Assembly: GCF_013337115.1 (NCBI RefSeq)
Contig: NZ_SGWE01000004.1
Coordinates: forward strand, 3,045,501 to 3,109,500
Reading direction: 5' to 3'
Origin: Deinococcus sp. JMULE3
Lineage (GTDB): Bacteria > Deinococcota > Deinococci > Deinococcales > Deinococcaceae
Length of the DNA stretch: 64,000 bases
Shown: positions 7,260 to 17,966 of the stretch, piece by piece
How the letters are laid out: each line of letters begins with the position of its first letter
How positions within the stretch are numbered: the first letter of the stretch is position 1
Position numbers and translations under genes: made by a program
Notes under the pieces: generated by a model
The model's input: only the letters and a program-made list of their open reading frames with translations
Databases searched by the model: none
What the model was told of the DNA's origin: nothing

Positions 7260-8065
7260 TCCGGCGGACGCATCCGGCCCTGAGCGTGTGGGCGTGGCTG
7301 GTGTACGCGTTCCTGTACCTGCCGATTGTCGTGCTGGTGGTGTTCTCGTTCAACGATTCGCGCTTCGGGGCGACGTGGGCGGGCTTTACCACCAAGTGGT
7401 ACGGGGTGCTGTTCGCCCGCGCGGACGTGCGCGAGGCACTGGCGCACACGCTGGAGATCGCCCTGCTCAGCACGCTGGTCAGCACGGTGCTGGGCACCCT
7501 GGTGGGCCTGGGCCTGTGGCGGTACACGCTGCGCTTCCGCACGGCCCTGACGGGGCTGCTGGTCCTGCCGATCGTGGTGCCGGACGTGGTGATGGGGGTC
7601 AGTCTGCTGATGTTCTACTCGTTCGTCCGGCAGGGCCTGGAGCGCACCGGGTGGACCTTCGACAACGGCTTCTGGACGGTGCTGCTCGCGCACGTCACCT
7701 TCCAGATCAGTTACGTGGCGCTGACGGTGCGCTCGCGGCTCGCCGGGTACGGCCCGGAGCTGGAGGAGGCCGCGCGTGACCTGGGCGCGAGTGGCTGGGA
7801 GTCGTTCCGGCGGATCATTCTGCCGCTGGCGATGCCGGGCGTGCTGGCGGGCGCGCTGCTGGCGTTCACGCTGTCCCTGGACGATTTCGTGGTCACGTAC
7901 TTCACGAGCGGGTCGGGCTTCAGCACGCTGCCCGTGCTGATCTACACGAACGTGAAGCGCGGCGTGACGCCGGACATCAACGCGCTGAGTGCGCTGCTGG
8001 TGCTCGTGACGGTGGTCGCCATCGTCGCGGCGAACGCGCTGCTTCGCCCCCGGCGGGACGCGTGA
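7256..8065 (+). CDS. potC: Polyamine ABC transporter permease
   Basis: The 269-residue membrane protein starts near a LPIVVLVVFSFNDSRFG segment typical of PotC and has about six membrane spans. The EAA loop is LEEAARDLGASGWESFRRI near residue 175. It completes the permease pair with PotB. The GTG at 7256 has GGAGG 5 nt upstream and overlaps the junction ORF stop. An in-frame GTG at 7196 would add repeat-encoded residues and is less likely. The stop overlaps the potD GTG (GTGA). Confidence 0.93.
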   Translation: MIRRTHPALSVWAWLVYAFLYLPIVVLVVFSFNDSRFGATWAGFTTKWYGVLFARADVREALAHTLEIALLSTLVSTVLGTLVGLGLWRYTLRFRTALTGLLVLPIVVPDVVMGVSLLMFYSFVRQGLERTGWTFDNGFWTVLLAHVTFQISYVALTVRSRLAGYGPELEEAARDLGASGWESFRRIILPLAMPGVLAGALLAFTLSLDDFVVTYFTSGSGFSTLPVLIYTNVKRGVTPDINALSALLVLVTVVAIVAANALLRPRRDA

Positions 8066-9168
8066 AGCGGGCCGCGCTGCTGGCCGCCGCGGGCCTGCTG
8101 CTCCTGAGCGGCTGTTACCGCGTGCAGAAACCCGCGCAGGCCCAGACGGGCGCGGCGGGTCAGGCGACCCCTGTCCCGCGCGGGGACGGGAAGACCCTTC
8201 GCATCTTCATCTGGTCGGAGTACATCGACCCCGATCTGGTGAAGGCCTTCGAGAAGGCGAACGGCGTGCGGGTCGTGCTCGACACCTTCGAGAGCAACGA
8301 GGCCATGCTCGCCAAGCTGCAGGGGGGCGGAGCGCAGTACGACCTCGCGGTGCCCAGCAACTACGTCGTGCAGACCATGGTGCGCGCCGGACTGCTCCAG
8401 CCTCTGGACAAATCCCAGATTCCCAACCTGAAGAACATCGCGCCCGGTTTCCTGAACGCCGACTACGACCCTGGGAACGTGTACTCCGTGCCGTACCAGT
8501 ACGCCGCGACCGGACTGGCGTTCAACAGGCAGCGGTACGTGCCGCGGGACACCTGGGCGGAGATCTTCGGCCCGGATGACCGCCGCTCTTTCGTGCTGCT
8601 CGACGATCCGCGCGAGGTGATCGGCGCGGCCCTGAAATACCTGGGGTTCAGCGCGAACACCACCCGCGTCGAGGAACTGCGCGCCGCGCGGGACCTGCTG
8701 CGCCGCGTGGTGGCGAAGAAGGGCTTCCAGGGCTTCGACGGCGGCCCCGGCACCCGCAACAAACTCCTGGCGAAGACCGTGGACCTCGGGCAGATCTACG
8801 TCGGTGACCTGCTGATCGCCACCGAGGAGGACGAGAACGTGCAGGTGCTGCTGCCCCGCCAGGGCACGACCATCAGCATGGACACCCTGGTCGTCCTGAA
8901 ACGCAGCCCCAACCCCGAACTGGCGCACCGCTTCATCGACTTCATCCTGGACGGGGAAAACGGCGCGCAGCTCAGCAACTACACCTACTACGCCACCCCG
9001 AACGCCGCCGCCCGCTCGTACCTGGACGACTTCCTGAAGGACATCCCGGCGTTGAATCCGCCTGCCGCGTGGCTCACGGACGGCCGACTGGACTTCATCG
9101 GCGAGCTGCCAGGAGGGCGCCCGCAGCGGCTGTACGACCGCATCTGGACGGAACTCAAGAGCCGCTGA
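8062..9168 (+). CDS. potD: Polyamine-binding lipoprotein of the ABC transporter
   Basis: The 368-residue product has a lipoprotein signal (LLLLSGC) and the PotD/PotF fold start KTLRIFIWSEYIDPDLV. Conserved family blocks include YDLAVPSNYVVQTMVRAGLLQ, YSVPYQYAATGL and WAEIF. It should capture spermidine or putrescine outside the membrane and deliver it to PotBC. The GTG overlaps the potC stop (GTGA), so all four pot genes are one tightly coupled operon. Confidence 0.93.
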   Translation: MKRAALLAAAGLLLLSGCYRVQKPAQAQTGAAGQATPVPRGDGKTLRIFIWSEYIDPDLVKAFEKANGVRVVLDTFESNEAMLAKLQGGGAQYDLAVPSNYVVQTMVRAGLLQPLDKSQIPNLKNIAPGFLNADYDPGNVYSVPYQYAATGLAFNRQRYVPRDTWAEIFGPDDRRSFVLLDDPREVIGAALKYLGFSANTTRVEELRAARDLLRRVVAKKGFQGFDGGPGTRNKLLAKTVDLGQIYVGDLLIATEEDENVQVLLPRQGTTISMDTLVVLKRSPNPELAHRFIDFILDGENGAQLSNYTYYATPNAAARSYLDDFLKDIPALNPPAAWLTDGRLDFIGELPGGRPQRLYDRIWTELKSR

Positions 9169-9216
9169 CCTGGTCTGCATCGGCGCGTCGCCTCTGACCG
9201 GGGCGGCGCGTTGGCC

Positions 9217-9245
9217 TTGCACTGTGCCCCGCACTGACCTACCGT
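9217..9245 (+). promoter_or_regulatory. Leaderless promoter of the acetyltransferase gene
   Basis: TTGCAC (9217-9222) and TACCGT (9240-9245) are separated by 17 bp, and the ATG at 9252 follows 6 nt later. Confidence 0.65.
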
Positions 9246-9251
9246 GCGCGC

Positions 9252-9770
9252 ATGACCCACAGTCCCGTCACCGTGCGCGCCGCGGCCCGTGCGGACGTGC
9301 CCGCCATCACTGACATCTACAATCACGCGGTCGAGCACACGACCGCCTCGTACGACCTCGAACCGGTCACGCTGGAATCGCGCCTGGACTGGTTCGACGA
9401 GAAAACCGCGCACGGCTGGCCCGTCTGGGTCGCCGTCAGTGGGGAAGAGGTGGTCGGCTGGGCGACCTTCGGGCCGTTCCGCGCCAAGCCCGGCTACCGC
9501 TTCACCGCCGAGCACAGCGTGTACGTCCGGGACGGTCTGCGCGGGCAGGGCGTGGGCGGCGCCCTGATGCTCCCGCTGATCGAGGAGGCGCGCGCGCGTG
9601 GGCTGCACTCGCTGATCGGCGGGGTGGATGCCGAGAACGCCGGGAGCCTCGCGTTCCACGAACGGCTGGGCTTCACGCCGGTCGCGCACTTCCGGCAGGT
9701 GGGTCACAAGTTCGGGCGCTGGCTGGACCTCGTGTTCGTGCAGAGGTTGCTGAACGCAAGCTCAGATTGA
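9252..9770 (+). CDS. GNAT N-acetyltransferase, phosphinothricin/methionine-sulfone (PAT/MnaT) type
   Basis: The 172-residue protein has the GNAT acetyl-CoA loop LRGQGVGGALM (about residues 97-107) and the family blocks ITDIYNHAVEHTTASYD near the N-terminus and GVDAENAGSLAFHERLGF near the C-terminus. These are typical of PAT/Bar/MnaT enzymes, which acetylate L-phosphinothricin, methionine sulfone or sulfoximine. In a soil-type bacterium the natural role is often detoxification of methionine analogues. It is a single gene with its own leaderless promoter. Confidence 0.88.
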   Translation: MTHSPVTVRAAARADVPAITDIYNHAVEHTTASYDLEPVTLESRLDWFDEKTAHGWPVWVAVSGEEVVGWATFGPFRAKPGYRFTAEHSVYVRDGLRGQGVGGALMLPLIEEARARGLHSLIGGVDAENAGSLAFHERLGFTPVAHFRQVGHKFGRWLDLVFVQRLLNASSD

Positions 9771-9783
9771 GCATCCTCTCTAG

Positions 9784-9826
9784 ACAGGGCTGAAATCATT
9801 CGACGGTCAGAATGGGCCAGCCCTGT
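9784..9826 (+). terminator. Stem-loop after the acetyltransferase gene
   Basis: ACAGGGCTG (9784-9792) and CAGCCCTGT (9818-9826) are perfect inverted repeats with a 25-nt loop, 14 bp after the stop. There is no clear T-run, so it may end or stabilise the transcript rather than act as a classic intrinsic terminator. Confidence 0.45.
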
Positions 9827-9843
9827 TCAACTCATCACATTTC

Positions 9844-9858
9844 TGCATTTCAAATGCA
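9844..9858. promoter_or_regulatory. 15-bp palindrome, possible operator
   Basis: TGCATTTCAAATGCA is a perfect inverted repeat of 7-bp arms around one base. It lies about 82 bp upstream of the -35 box of the oligopeptide transporter operon, in an AT-rich stretch unusual for this genome. Confidence 0.4.
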
Positions 9859-9939
9859 AATTTTGCTTGGGCAATTCCATTCATGCGCCAGTTAATTCAT
9901 GAGGTTGATTTGAGTTGACCTCGCGCCCAGATGCAGTTC

Positions 9940-9968
9940 TTGACCCTGCATTCATACGCCAATATATT
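9940..9968 (+). promoter_or_regulatory. Sigma70-type promoter of the oligopeptide transporter operon
   Basis: TTGACC (9940-9945) and TATATT (9963-9968) have a 17-bp spacer. The predicted start near 9975 leaves a leader of about 85 nt before the ATG at 10060, so this gene, unlike many neighbours, has a real 5' leader with a GGAGG site. Confidence 0.7.
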
Positions 9969-10059
9969 TAGCTCGCTGGAAAACGAAATCTGGACCTCAA
10001 GCTCACCGGCTGCGCGCCGGAACTTGTCGTATTTCCTTTCACGCACCCTGGAGGACCCC

Positions 10060-11826
10060 ATGAAAAAAGCCCTGACTCTTGCCCTCGCCCTGACGGTCGG
10101 CACCGCCGCCGCCCAGAGCGCCTTCGTCTGGCCCGCCGCCTGGACCGCTGAACAGAACACCGCGAACAAACGCGGCGGTGAACTGCGCCTGTCCGCCATC
10201 AGCGACTTCAAGACGATGAACCCCTTCACCAGCAGCGAAGCGGACAGCATCCCTGACCGCATGGAAACCGGCGCCGGTCTGTTCACCCAGGACCCCCGCA
10301 ACGACGAGTTCATCCCGTACATGGCCGCTGCTCCCGCCGTGGTCAGCAACAACAACAAGCGCTTCGTGGTCAAGATCCGCCAGGGCATGAAGTTCAGCGA
10401 CGGTCAGGCCATCACCGCCGACGACTGGGTCACCACCTGGAAGATCCACACCGACGACAAGGTCGGCAGCAACAGCCGCGACTCCTTCTTCCTGGTCGGC
10501 AAGCCCATCACGGTCAAGAAGATCGACAACTACACCCTGCAGTTCGACTTCCCCCAGCCCAGCGCCAGCGCCCTGAGCATCCTCAGCTACGCCCCCTGGC
10601 CTGACCACGTCTTCGGCAAGGCCTACCGCGAGGGCGGCGCCGACGCCATCAAGAAGATGTGGGGCCTCTCCACCCCCGCCAGCCAGATCGTCAGCCCCGG
10701 CATGTGGGTCGTCGAGTCCTACCGCGCCGGCGAGCGCACCGTGTTCAAGAAGAACAACAACTGGGGCGACTGGAACAAGGACAGCCGCGGTCAGGAACTG
10801 CCCTACCTGAGCAACCTCTCCGTGCGCATCGTCGCCGACGCCAACGCCTCCCTGGCCGCCTTCCTGGCCGGTCAGATCGACATCGTCGGCATGCGCAACG
10901 CCGACGACCTGGCCCAGACCAAGCGCGCCATCGACAACGGCAGCCTGAAGGCCTTCCTGAAGCCCAACGTCAGCCCCCAGGCCACCAGCCAGTGGATCAC
11001 CTTCAACTGGAACAAGGCCAGCGACCCCGCCAAGCAGAAACTGTTCCGTGACGTGCGCTTCCGCCGCGCCATGAGCCACATCGCCAACCGTCAGGCCATG
11101 GTGCAGCTCGCCCTGGGCGGCCTGGGTAGCGAGACCTACTTCAGCGTCTACCCCATCTTCAAGAACCAGATCGAGGCGGGCCTCGCCGCCGGCGCCCCCC
11201 AGTACAAGTACGACCTCGCGCAGGCCAGCAAGCTGCTCGCGCAGATCGGCTACACCAAGAAGAACGCCCAGGGCTACCTGGTCGACAAGAGCGGCAAGGT
11301 GCTGGAATTCAACCTGAGCACCAACGCGGGCAACACCGTCCGCGAGCAGCTGGGCCGCATCTTCGCCGACGAGGCCAAGAAGGTCGGCGTGAAGGTCAAC
11401 TTCACCCCCATCGACTTCAACACCCTGGTCGGCCAGCTGACCTCCAAGGGCGAGAACCGTCCCTTCGACGCCATCCTGCTGGGCCTGTCCGGCGGCAGCA
11501 ACATCTGGAGCTTCGGCAGCAACGTCGTCCCCTGCGGCGGCAACCTGCACTCCTACAACAACCCCACCGACGGCAAGTGCGCCACCAGCCAGGAACAGCT
11601 GATGACCAAGCTGTACTACCAAGGCGACGCGGAACTGAACGACGCCAAGCGCCGCGCCATCGGCGGCCAGCTGATGAAGGCCGAAGGCGAACTGCAGCCC
11701 GTCATCTACCTCGTGGGCGGCAACTTCCACGTGGCCTTCAACGAGCGTCTGGGCGGCGAATTCGCAGCCAACATGATGGACGCCTACTACGGCCAGCGCT
11801 TCCAGGCCCTGACCTTCATCAAGTAA
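10060..11826 (+). CDS. Oligopeptide/dipeptide ABC transporter substrate-binding protein
   Basis: The 588-residue protein has a Sec signal peptide (MKKALTLALALTVGTAAAQ) and the SBP_bac_5 features KFSDGQAITADDWVTTWK and VRFRRAMSHIANRQ. It binds peptides or related solutes outside the membrane for the permeases that follow. Start codon: CTGGAGG precedes the ATG at 10060. Codon use is strongly biased to C-ending codons, suggesting high expression. Two strong hairpins lie between it and the first permease gene. Confidence 0.93.
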   Translation: MKKALTLALALTVGTAAAQSAFVWPAAWTAEQNTANKRGGELRLSAISDFKTMNPFTSSEADSIPDRMETGAGLFTQDPRNDEFIPYMAAAPAVVSNNNKRFVVKIRQGMKFSDGQAITADDWVTTWKIHTDDKVGSNSRDSFFLVGKPITVKKIDNYTLQFDFPQPSASALSILSYAPWPDHVFGKAYREGGADAIKKMWGLSTPASQIVSPGMWVVESYRAGERTVFKKNNNWGDWNKDSRGQELPYLSNLSVRIVADANASLAAFLAGQIDIVGMRNADDLAQTKRAIDNGSLKAFLKPNVSPQATSQWITFNWNKASDPAKQKLFRDVRFRRAMSHIANRQAMVQLALGGLGSETYFSVYPIFKNQIEAGLAAGAPQYKYDLAQASKLLAQIGYTKKNAQGYLVDKSGKVLEFNLSTNAGNTVREQLGRIFADEAKKVGVKVNFTPIDFNTLVGQLTSKGENRPFDAILLGLSGGSNIWSFGSNVVPCGGNLHSYNNPTDGKCATSQEQLMTKLYYQGDAELNDAKRRAIGGQLMKAEGELQPVIYLVGGNFHVAFNERLGGEFAANMMDAYYGQRFQALTFIK

Positions 11827-11833
11827 GCGACCA

Positions 11834-11885
11834 GAGCAGCACGCTGCTCCCACGGGGGGTGGTCCGCCCGCGCGGACTGCCCCCC
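11834..11885 (+). other. Two tandem hairpins between binding-protein and permease genes
   Basis: GAGCAG/CTGCTC (11834-11849) and a long stem with GGGGGG, GTCCGC, GCGGAC, CCCCCC (11854-11885). Neither has a T-run. Such elements commonly protect the binding-protein mRNA 3' end and lower expression of the downstream permease genes. Confidence 0.6.
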
Positions 11886-11914
11886 ACACCCATGACGCCC
11901 CACGGAGTACCCGC

Positions 11915-12898
11915 ATGATCCCATTCCTCCTGCGCCGCCTGGTGCAGTCCATCCCCACCCTGTTCCTGGCCAGCATCCTGATCTTCTTCGTGATCCAGCT
12001 GGCCCCCGGCGACTTCCTGACCCCGGCCAAGCTCAACCCGAACATCAGCCCCGAGTCGCTGGCCGCCCTGGAACGCAACTTCGGCCTGGACCGACACCCC
12101 ATCGAGCAGTACTTCCTATGGATGAAGAACATGCTCTTCAACTTCGATCTGGGCCTGTCGTTCTCGTACCAGCAGCCCGTGCTGGACGTCATCAAGCCCC
12201 GAATCGCCAACTCGATGTACCTGGTGCTGCTGTACACGGTGCTGTTCTACGCCATCGCCATTCCCATCGGCGTGTTCGGCGCCGTGCGGCAGAACTCGCT
12301 GGGCGACAAGACCATCAACGTCATCCTGTACTTCCTGCTGGGCTTCCCCAGCTTCTTCCTGGCGCTGATCGTCATCTACTTCATCCTGCAGGTCCGTACC
12401 GCGACCGGCTGGGACATCCCCATCAACGGCATGACCAGCAACGGATACGACAGCATGACCCCGGTCCAGAAATTCCTGGACATCGTCAAGCACCTCGCGA
12501 TTCCCGCGATCATCCTGGCCGTCAGCGACGCCGCCGGACTGACCCGCGTCATTCGCGGCCAGATGCTGGAAGTCATGCGCTCGGACTACATCCGCACCGC
12601 GCGCGCCAAGGGCGTCAGCGAACGCACCGCCATCTGGAAGCACACCTTCCGCAACGCCATCCTGCCCATCGTGGCGAACATCGGGGGCCTGCTGCCCAGC
12701 GCGGTCGCCGGCGCCGGATTCATCGAGGTCGTGTTCGCGTACCCAGGCATGACCCCCATGATCCTCGACGCGATCAACGCGCAGGACCTGTACCTCATCG
12801 CGGGCTTCACCGTGATCACCACCGTCCTGCTCGTGATCGGCAACGCCCTGAGCGACATTCTCCTCGCGGTCGTAGACCCGCGCATCAAGGTCGGCTGA
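11915..12898 (+). CDS. Oligopeptide ABC transporter permease, DppB/OppB type
   Basis: The 327-residue membrane protein starts MIPFLLRRLVQSIPTLF, the usual N-terminus of DppB/OppB permeases. It has about six spans and the EAA-like coupling region YIRTARAKGVSERTAIWKH (about residues 227-245) before LPSAVAGAGFIEVVFAYPGM. A GGAG site lies 9 nt upstream of the ATG. It partners with the next permease. Confidence 0.93.
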   Translation: MIPFLLRRLVQSIPTLFLASILIFFVIQLAPGDFLTPAKLNPNISPESLAALERNFGLDRHPIEQYFLWMKNMLFNFDLGLSFSYQQPVLDVIKPRIANSMYLVLLYTVLFYAIAIPIGVFGAVRQNSLGDKTINVILYFLLGFPSFFLALIVIYFILQVRTATGWDIPINGMTSNGYDSMTPVQKFLDIVKHLAIPAIILAVSDAAGLTRVIRGQMLEVMRSDYIRTARAKGVSERTAIWKHTFRNAILPIVANIGGLLPSAVAGAGFIEVVFAYPGMTPMILDAINAQDLYLIAGFTVITTVLLVIGNALSDILLAVVDPRIKVG

Positions 12899-12899
12899 C

Positions 12900-14036
12900 A
12901 TGACCACCACCGCTCCCACCACCCCCGCAAAGAAGGACAAGGCCCTCGGCCAGTCGCAGCTGTCTGTCGCGTGGCAACAGTTCCGCAAGAACCGCCTCGC
13001 TCAGGCCGGCGGCCTGATGCTGATCCTGCTGTACCTCATGGCGATCTTCGCGCCGTTCATCGCGCCGGACGCCCTGTCCTCGTACTCGACCAGCAACATC
13101 ACCCGCTTCCACCCCCCCACCCCCATCCAGTTCCGGGACCCCGACACCGGCGCGTTCACGCGTCCCTACGTGTTCAAGTACACCCAGCAGCTGAACATGG
13201 ACACCTTCGTGAACGAGTTCAAGCCCACCACGGAACGCTGCCCGCTGTACTTCGGCGTGCGCGGGGCCAGCTACAAGATCCTGGGCCTGTTCCCCGGCAA
13301 CCTGCACCTGTTCGGCACGACCAAGGAAGAGTGCAGTCTGTACCTGTTCGGCGCCGAGGACCTGGGCCGCGACCTGTTCACCCGCACGCTGTACGCCTCG
13401 CAGATCAGCCTGACCATCGGCTTCGGCGCGGTGCTGATCACCACCCTGATCGGCCTGATGATGGGCGCCATGGCCGCGTACTTCGGTGGCATCGTCGACA
13501 CGATCATCATGCGCCTCGTCGAGGTGCTTGCCGCGATCCCCTCACTGTTCCTGCTGCTGCTGCTGCGCAGCGTGTTCCCCAAGGACATCAACCCGATCCT
13601 GGCGCTGTACGTGATCCTGGGCATCCTGGCCTTCATCGGCTGGGGCGGCTTGGCCCGCGTCGCGCGCGGGCAGCTGCTCAGCGTGCGTGAACAGGACTTC
13701 GTGTCCGCCGCCAAGAGCCTCGGCGCCAGCGACAACCGCATCATGTGGCGCCACATGCTGCCCACCCTGACGACCTACGTGATCGTCACGACCAGCCTCG
13801 CCATCCCCAGCTTCATCCTGCTGGAATCCGGCCTGAGCTTCCTGGGGATCGGCGCCGTGGAACCCTACGCCTCGTGGGGCAGCCTGCTGAAAGCCGCGCA
13901 GGACGGCGGCCTGAGCAGCCTGAACACCCGCCCCTGGGTCCTGATCCCCGGCTTCTTCATCGTGTTCACCGTCATGTGCTTCCAGCTGCTCGGCGACGGG
14001 CTGCGCGACGCCTTCGACCCGCGCAAACGCTCCTGA
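12900..14036 (+). CDS. Oligopeptide ABC transporter permease, DppC/OppC type
   Basis: The 378-residue membrane protein begins with an OppC-type N-terminal segment (WQQFRKNRLAQAGGLMLILLYLMAIFAPFIAP) seen here in pieces, then has an unusually long periplasmic insert (about residues 55-145, Cys at about 103 and 144) before the usual GAEDLGRDLFTRTLYASQISL block. The coupling loop is FVSAAKSLGASDNRIMWRH. It begins 1 nt after the preceding stop. The extended loop may contact the binding protein. Confidence 0.92.
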   Translation: MTTTAPTTPAKKDKALGQSQLSVAWQQFRKNRLAQAGGLMLILLYLMAIFAPFIAPDALSSYSTSNITRFHPPTPIQFRDPDTGAFTRPYVFKYTQQLNMDTFVNEFKPTTERCPLYFGVRGASYKILGLFPGNLHLFGTTKEECSLYLFGAEDLGRDLFTRTLYASQISLTIGFGAVLITTLIGLMMGAMAAYFGGIVDTIIMRLVEVLAAIPSLFLLLLLRSVFPKDINPILALYVILGILAFIGWGGLARVARGQLLSVREQDFVSAAKSLGASDNRIMWRHMLPTLTTYVIVTTSLAIPSFILLESGLSFLGIGAVEPYASWGSLLKAAQDGGLSSLNTRPWVLIPGFFIVFTVMCFQLLGDGLRDAFDPRKRS

Positions 14037-14050
14037 CCCCAGCCCACGTC

Positions 14051-14079
14051 CGGCGCGGCCCATTTCGCTGGCCGCGCCG
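14051..14079 (+). terminator. Stem-loop after the permease genes
   Basis: CGGCGCGGCC and GGCCGCGCCG form a perfect 10-bp stem with a 9-nt loop, 14 bp after the stop. It lacks a T-run, so termination may be partial, letting some transcript reach the ATPase genes. Confidence 0.5.
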
Positions 14080-14114
14080 AACGTGACAGAACGCCCTAGA
14101 ATCCCTAACGGTTG

Positions 14115-14120
14115 TATGAT
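14115..14120 (+). promoter_or_regulatory. -10 box of a second promoter for the ATPase genes
   Basis: TATGAT lies 27 nt before the ATG at 14148, which has an AACGGAGG site. The -35 region is weak (near 14092-14097). Confidence 0.5.
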
Positions 14121-14147
14121 GCACAACGTGTTGAAAACGGAGGAACA

Positions 14148-16204
<2,057 letters not shown>

Positions 16205-16225
16205 GCGTCCCGAGCAGACGAACAG

Positions 16226-16258
16226 CCCGCCACCCCACATCCGGGGCGGCGGGTTTTC
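16226..16258 (+). terminator. Intrinsic terminator of the oligopeptide transporter operon
   Basis: CCCGCC...CCCC and GGGG...GGCGGG pair as a GC-rich stem with one bulge, followed by TTTTCTG. It starts 22 bp after the stop. Confidence 0.8.
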
Positions 16259-16318
16259 TGTCGCGTTCCTGACGCACGCTCTCACATCTCATATTGAGCG
16301 GCGGGTCACCATCCAGAC

Positions 16319-17605
16319 ATGAAAAACAGCCTGTCCGTCGCCGCTGCCGTCGCCACCACCCTCGCCCTCGGAAGTGCCAGCGCCGCCGACCTGCGCATCT
16401 ACCCCAGCTTCAGTGAGGTGCGTGAACCCGTCACCGCCGACACGAACACCCTCCGCCTGAACCTGCCCCTCGACACCTGGCAGAACATTCTGTCCGGCAG
16501 CCTCGACCTCGAAGGCCTCACCTTCACGCAGGCCATCCAGAAACAGGAAGCGAACTGGCTCAGCAGCCTCGAAGGCCAGACCATCTATCTGCGCCGAGAC
16601 GGCAAAACCGAACCCGTCACCCTGATCCGCGCCCGCGACCTGCTCGTCAAGGACGCCCAGGGCCGCTACTTCACCGCCCGCTACGAAGACCTCCAGTTCG
16701 ACGCCGCGCCACCCGCCAACCCCCAGGCCCCCACCCAGAGCGTCACCTACACCCTCGCCCAGCCCGGCAAGGGCACCCTGAGCTACCTGACCCGCGCCGT
16801 CACCTGGACCCCCCGCTACACCCTGAAAGCCAGCAGCAGCGGCGCACAACTGGCCGCCCTGGCCGACATCCGCAACACCACCGAACAGGCCTACGACGTC
16901 CAGAACACCGAACTCTACGCCGGAGACGTCAACATCCAGAACCAGCAGGAAGCCGCCTACATGATGCGCGGCGCCGCCATGGACGTCATGACCAGCGCCG
17001 CCCCCGCCCCCAAGATCGAAAGCCAGGGCGAACTCCGCGGCCTCTACCGCTACGCCCTCACCACCCCCTTCCAACTCCCCGCGAACAGCGTCACCACCCT
17101 CCCCTTCATCACCCCCAAACTCAACACCTTCGAACGCTACGCCGGCCTCCAGACCTACTTCGACCCCAGCCCCCGCGAAGGCAACCTGAACCGCTCCTAC
17201 CGCCTCAAAGCCGACCAGCGCCTCCCCGCAGGCCCCATCACCGTCCGCGAAGACGGCCGCATCGTCGGCCAGACCAGCATCCCCGACACCCGCCAGGGCG
17301 GCACCATCGACTTCTCCTTAGGCGAAGACCCCGACCTCAGCTACACCCGCACCGTCCAGCAGACCGCCCAGACCAAAGACACCAAAGGCAACATCACCAA
17401 AACTACCTACCGCGTCACCTACGCCTTTGAAAGCAGCAAAGACCGCGCCGTCCGCGCCGAAATCACCGAACGCATCGGCGGCCGCATCATCATCATCGAC
17501 ACCAGCGCCCCCGTCAAAAACCAGGGCACCGCGAACCTGCGCGTCGACGTGCCCGCCAAGGGCAAGGTCAGCAAGAGCTTCACGGTCGTGATCGACAACA
17601 GCTGA
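16319..17605 (+). CDS. Exported DUF4139-type protein
   Basis: The 428-residue product has a Sec signal peptide (VAAAVATTLALGSASAA). Most of the rest is beta-rich with blocks such as YLTRAVTWTPRYTLKA and DIRNTTEQAYDVQNTELYAGDVN, the pattern of DUF4139 proteins, which often follow a hydrophobic N-terminal domain. It is probably periplasmic or surface exposed. Codon choice is extremely C-rich, suggesting good expression. No Shine-Dalgarno site is visible before the ATG; CATATT (16290-16295) may be the -10. Function is unknown. Confidence 0.75.
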   Translation: MKNSLSVAAAVATTLALGSASAADLRIYPSFSEVREPVTADTNTLRLNLPLDTWQNILSGSLDLEGLTFTQAIQKQEANWLSSLEGQTIYLRRDGKTEPVTLIRARDLLVKDAQGRYFTARYEDLQFDAAPPANPQAPTQSVTYTLAQPGKGTLSYLTRAVTWTPRYTLKASSSGAQLAALADIRNTTEQAYDVQNTELYAGDVNIQNQQEAAYMMRGAAMDVMTSAAPAPKIESQGELRGLYRYALTTPFQLPANSVTTLPFITPKLNTFERYAGLQTYFDPSPREGNLNRSYRLKADQRLPAGPITVREDGRIVGQTSIPDTRQGGTIDFSLGEDPDLSYTRTVQQTAQTKDTKGNITKTTYRVTYAFESSKDRAVRAEITERIGGRIIIIDTSAPVKNQGTANLRVDVPAKGKVSKSFTVVIDNS

Positions 17606-17966
17606 AGCTTCAGCGGGATGTGGGCCTCTCCGGATTTCCTGGGAGGCTCATTTCGTTCGTCGCCCCACCCCCCAGCCCCCTCCGCAAGCGGCTCATACGA
17701 GTACCCCAGAGGGGCAGGGGGAGCGGTCGCTGCGCTCGGCAAGAGGCTTTACTGTTGCGGCGCGGTCGGCATAGGCAGTGACGGGTCCGGCCTCGACGCC
17801 ATCCTGTCGCCCCCGTAAGGCCCGCGCGCTTCGCGCACGACGGCCGGTGGCAGTCGGCGGTCAGTAGGTGGGTGGGACGTTTCGTTCCGCTGATCGACTT
17901 TCTTTGTGCCTTGCTCCTCCCCCTTCAGGGGGGAGGCCGGGTGGGGGTGGTTCACAGCCCAGTCGC
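17601..17966. other. Non-coding, hairpin-rich gap between convergent genes
   Basis: No gene is supported. The gap starts with a 14-bp palindrome over the DUF4139 stop (17601-17614). It then holds a hairpin whose left part GATGTGGGCCTCTC (17617-17630) recurs at 45979, a long C-run/G-run inverted region (about 17660-17730) and a CCTCCCCC/GGGGGAGG hairpin (17916-17936). The region resembles intergenic small-repeat clusters rather than lost coding sequence. Confidence 0.5.
17916..17936 (-). terminator. Probable stem-loop terminator of metH-metF
   Basis: CCTCCCCC and GGGGGAGG form an 8-bp stem with a short loop, 31 bp past the metF stop in the minus direction. There is no T-run. Confidence 0.4.

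Noticed and set aside
10039..12237. A 732-codon minus-strand open frame opposite the binding-protein gene
   Set aside because: It mirrors codon bias of the real gene on the plus strand and has no recognisable protein features.
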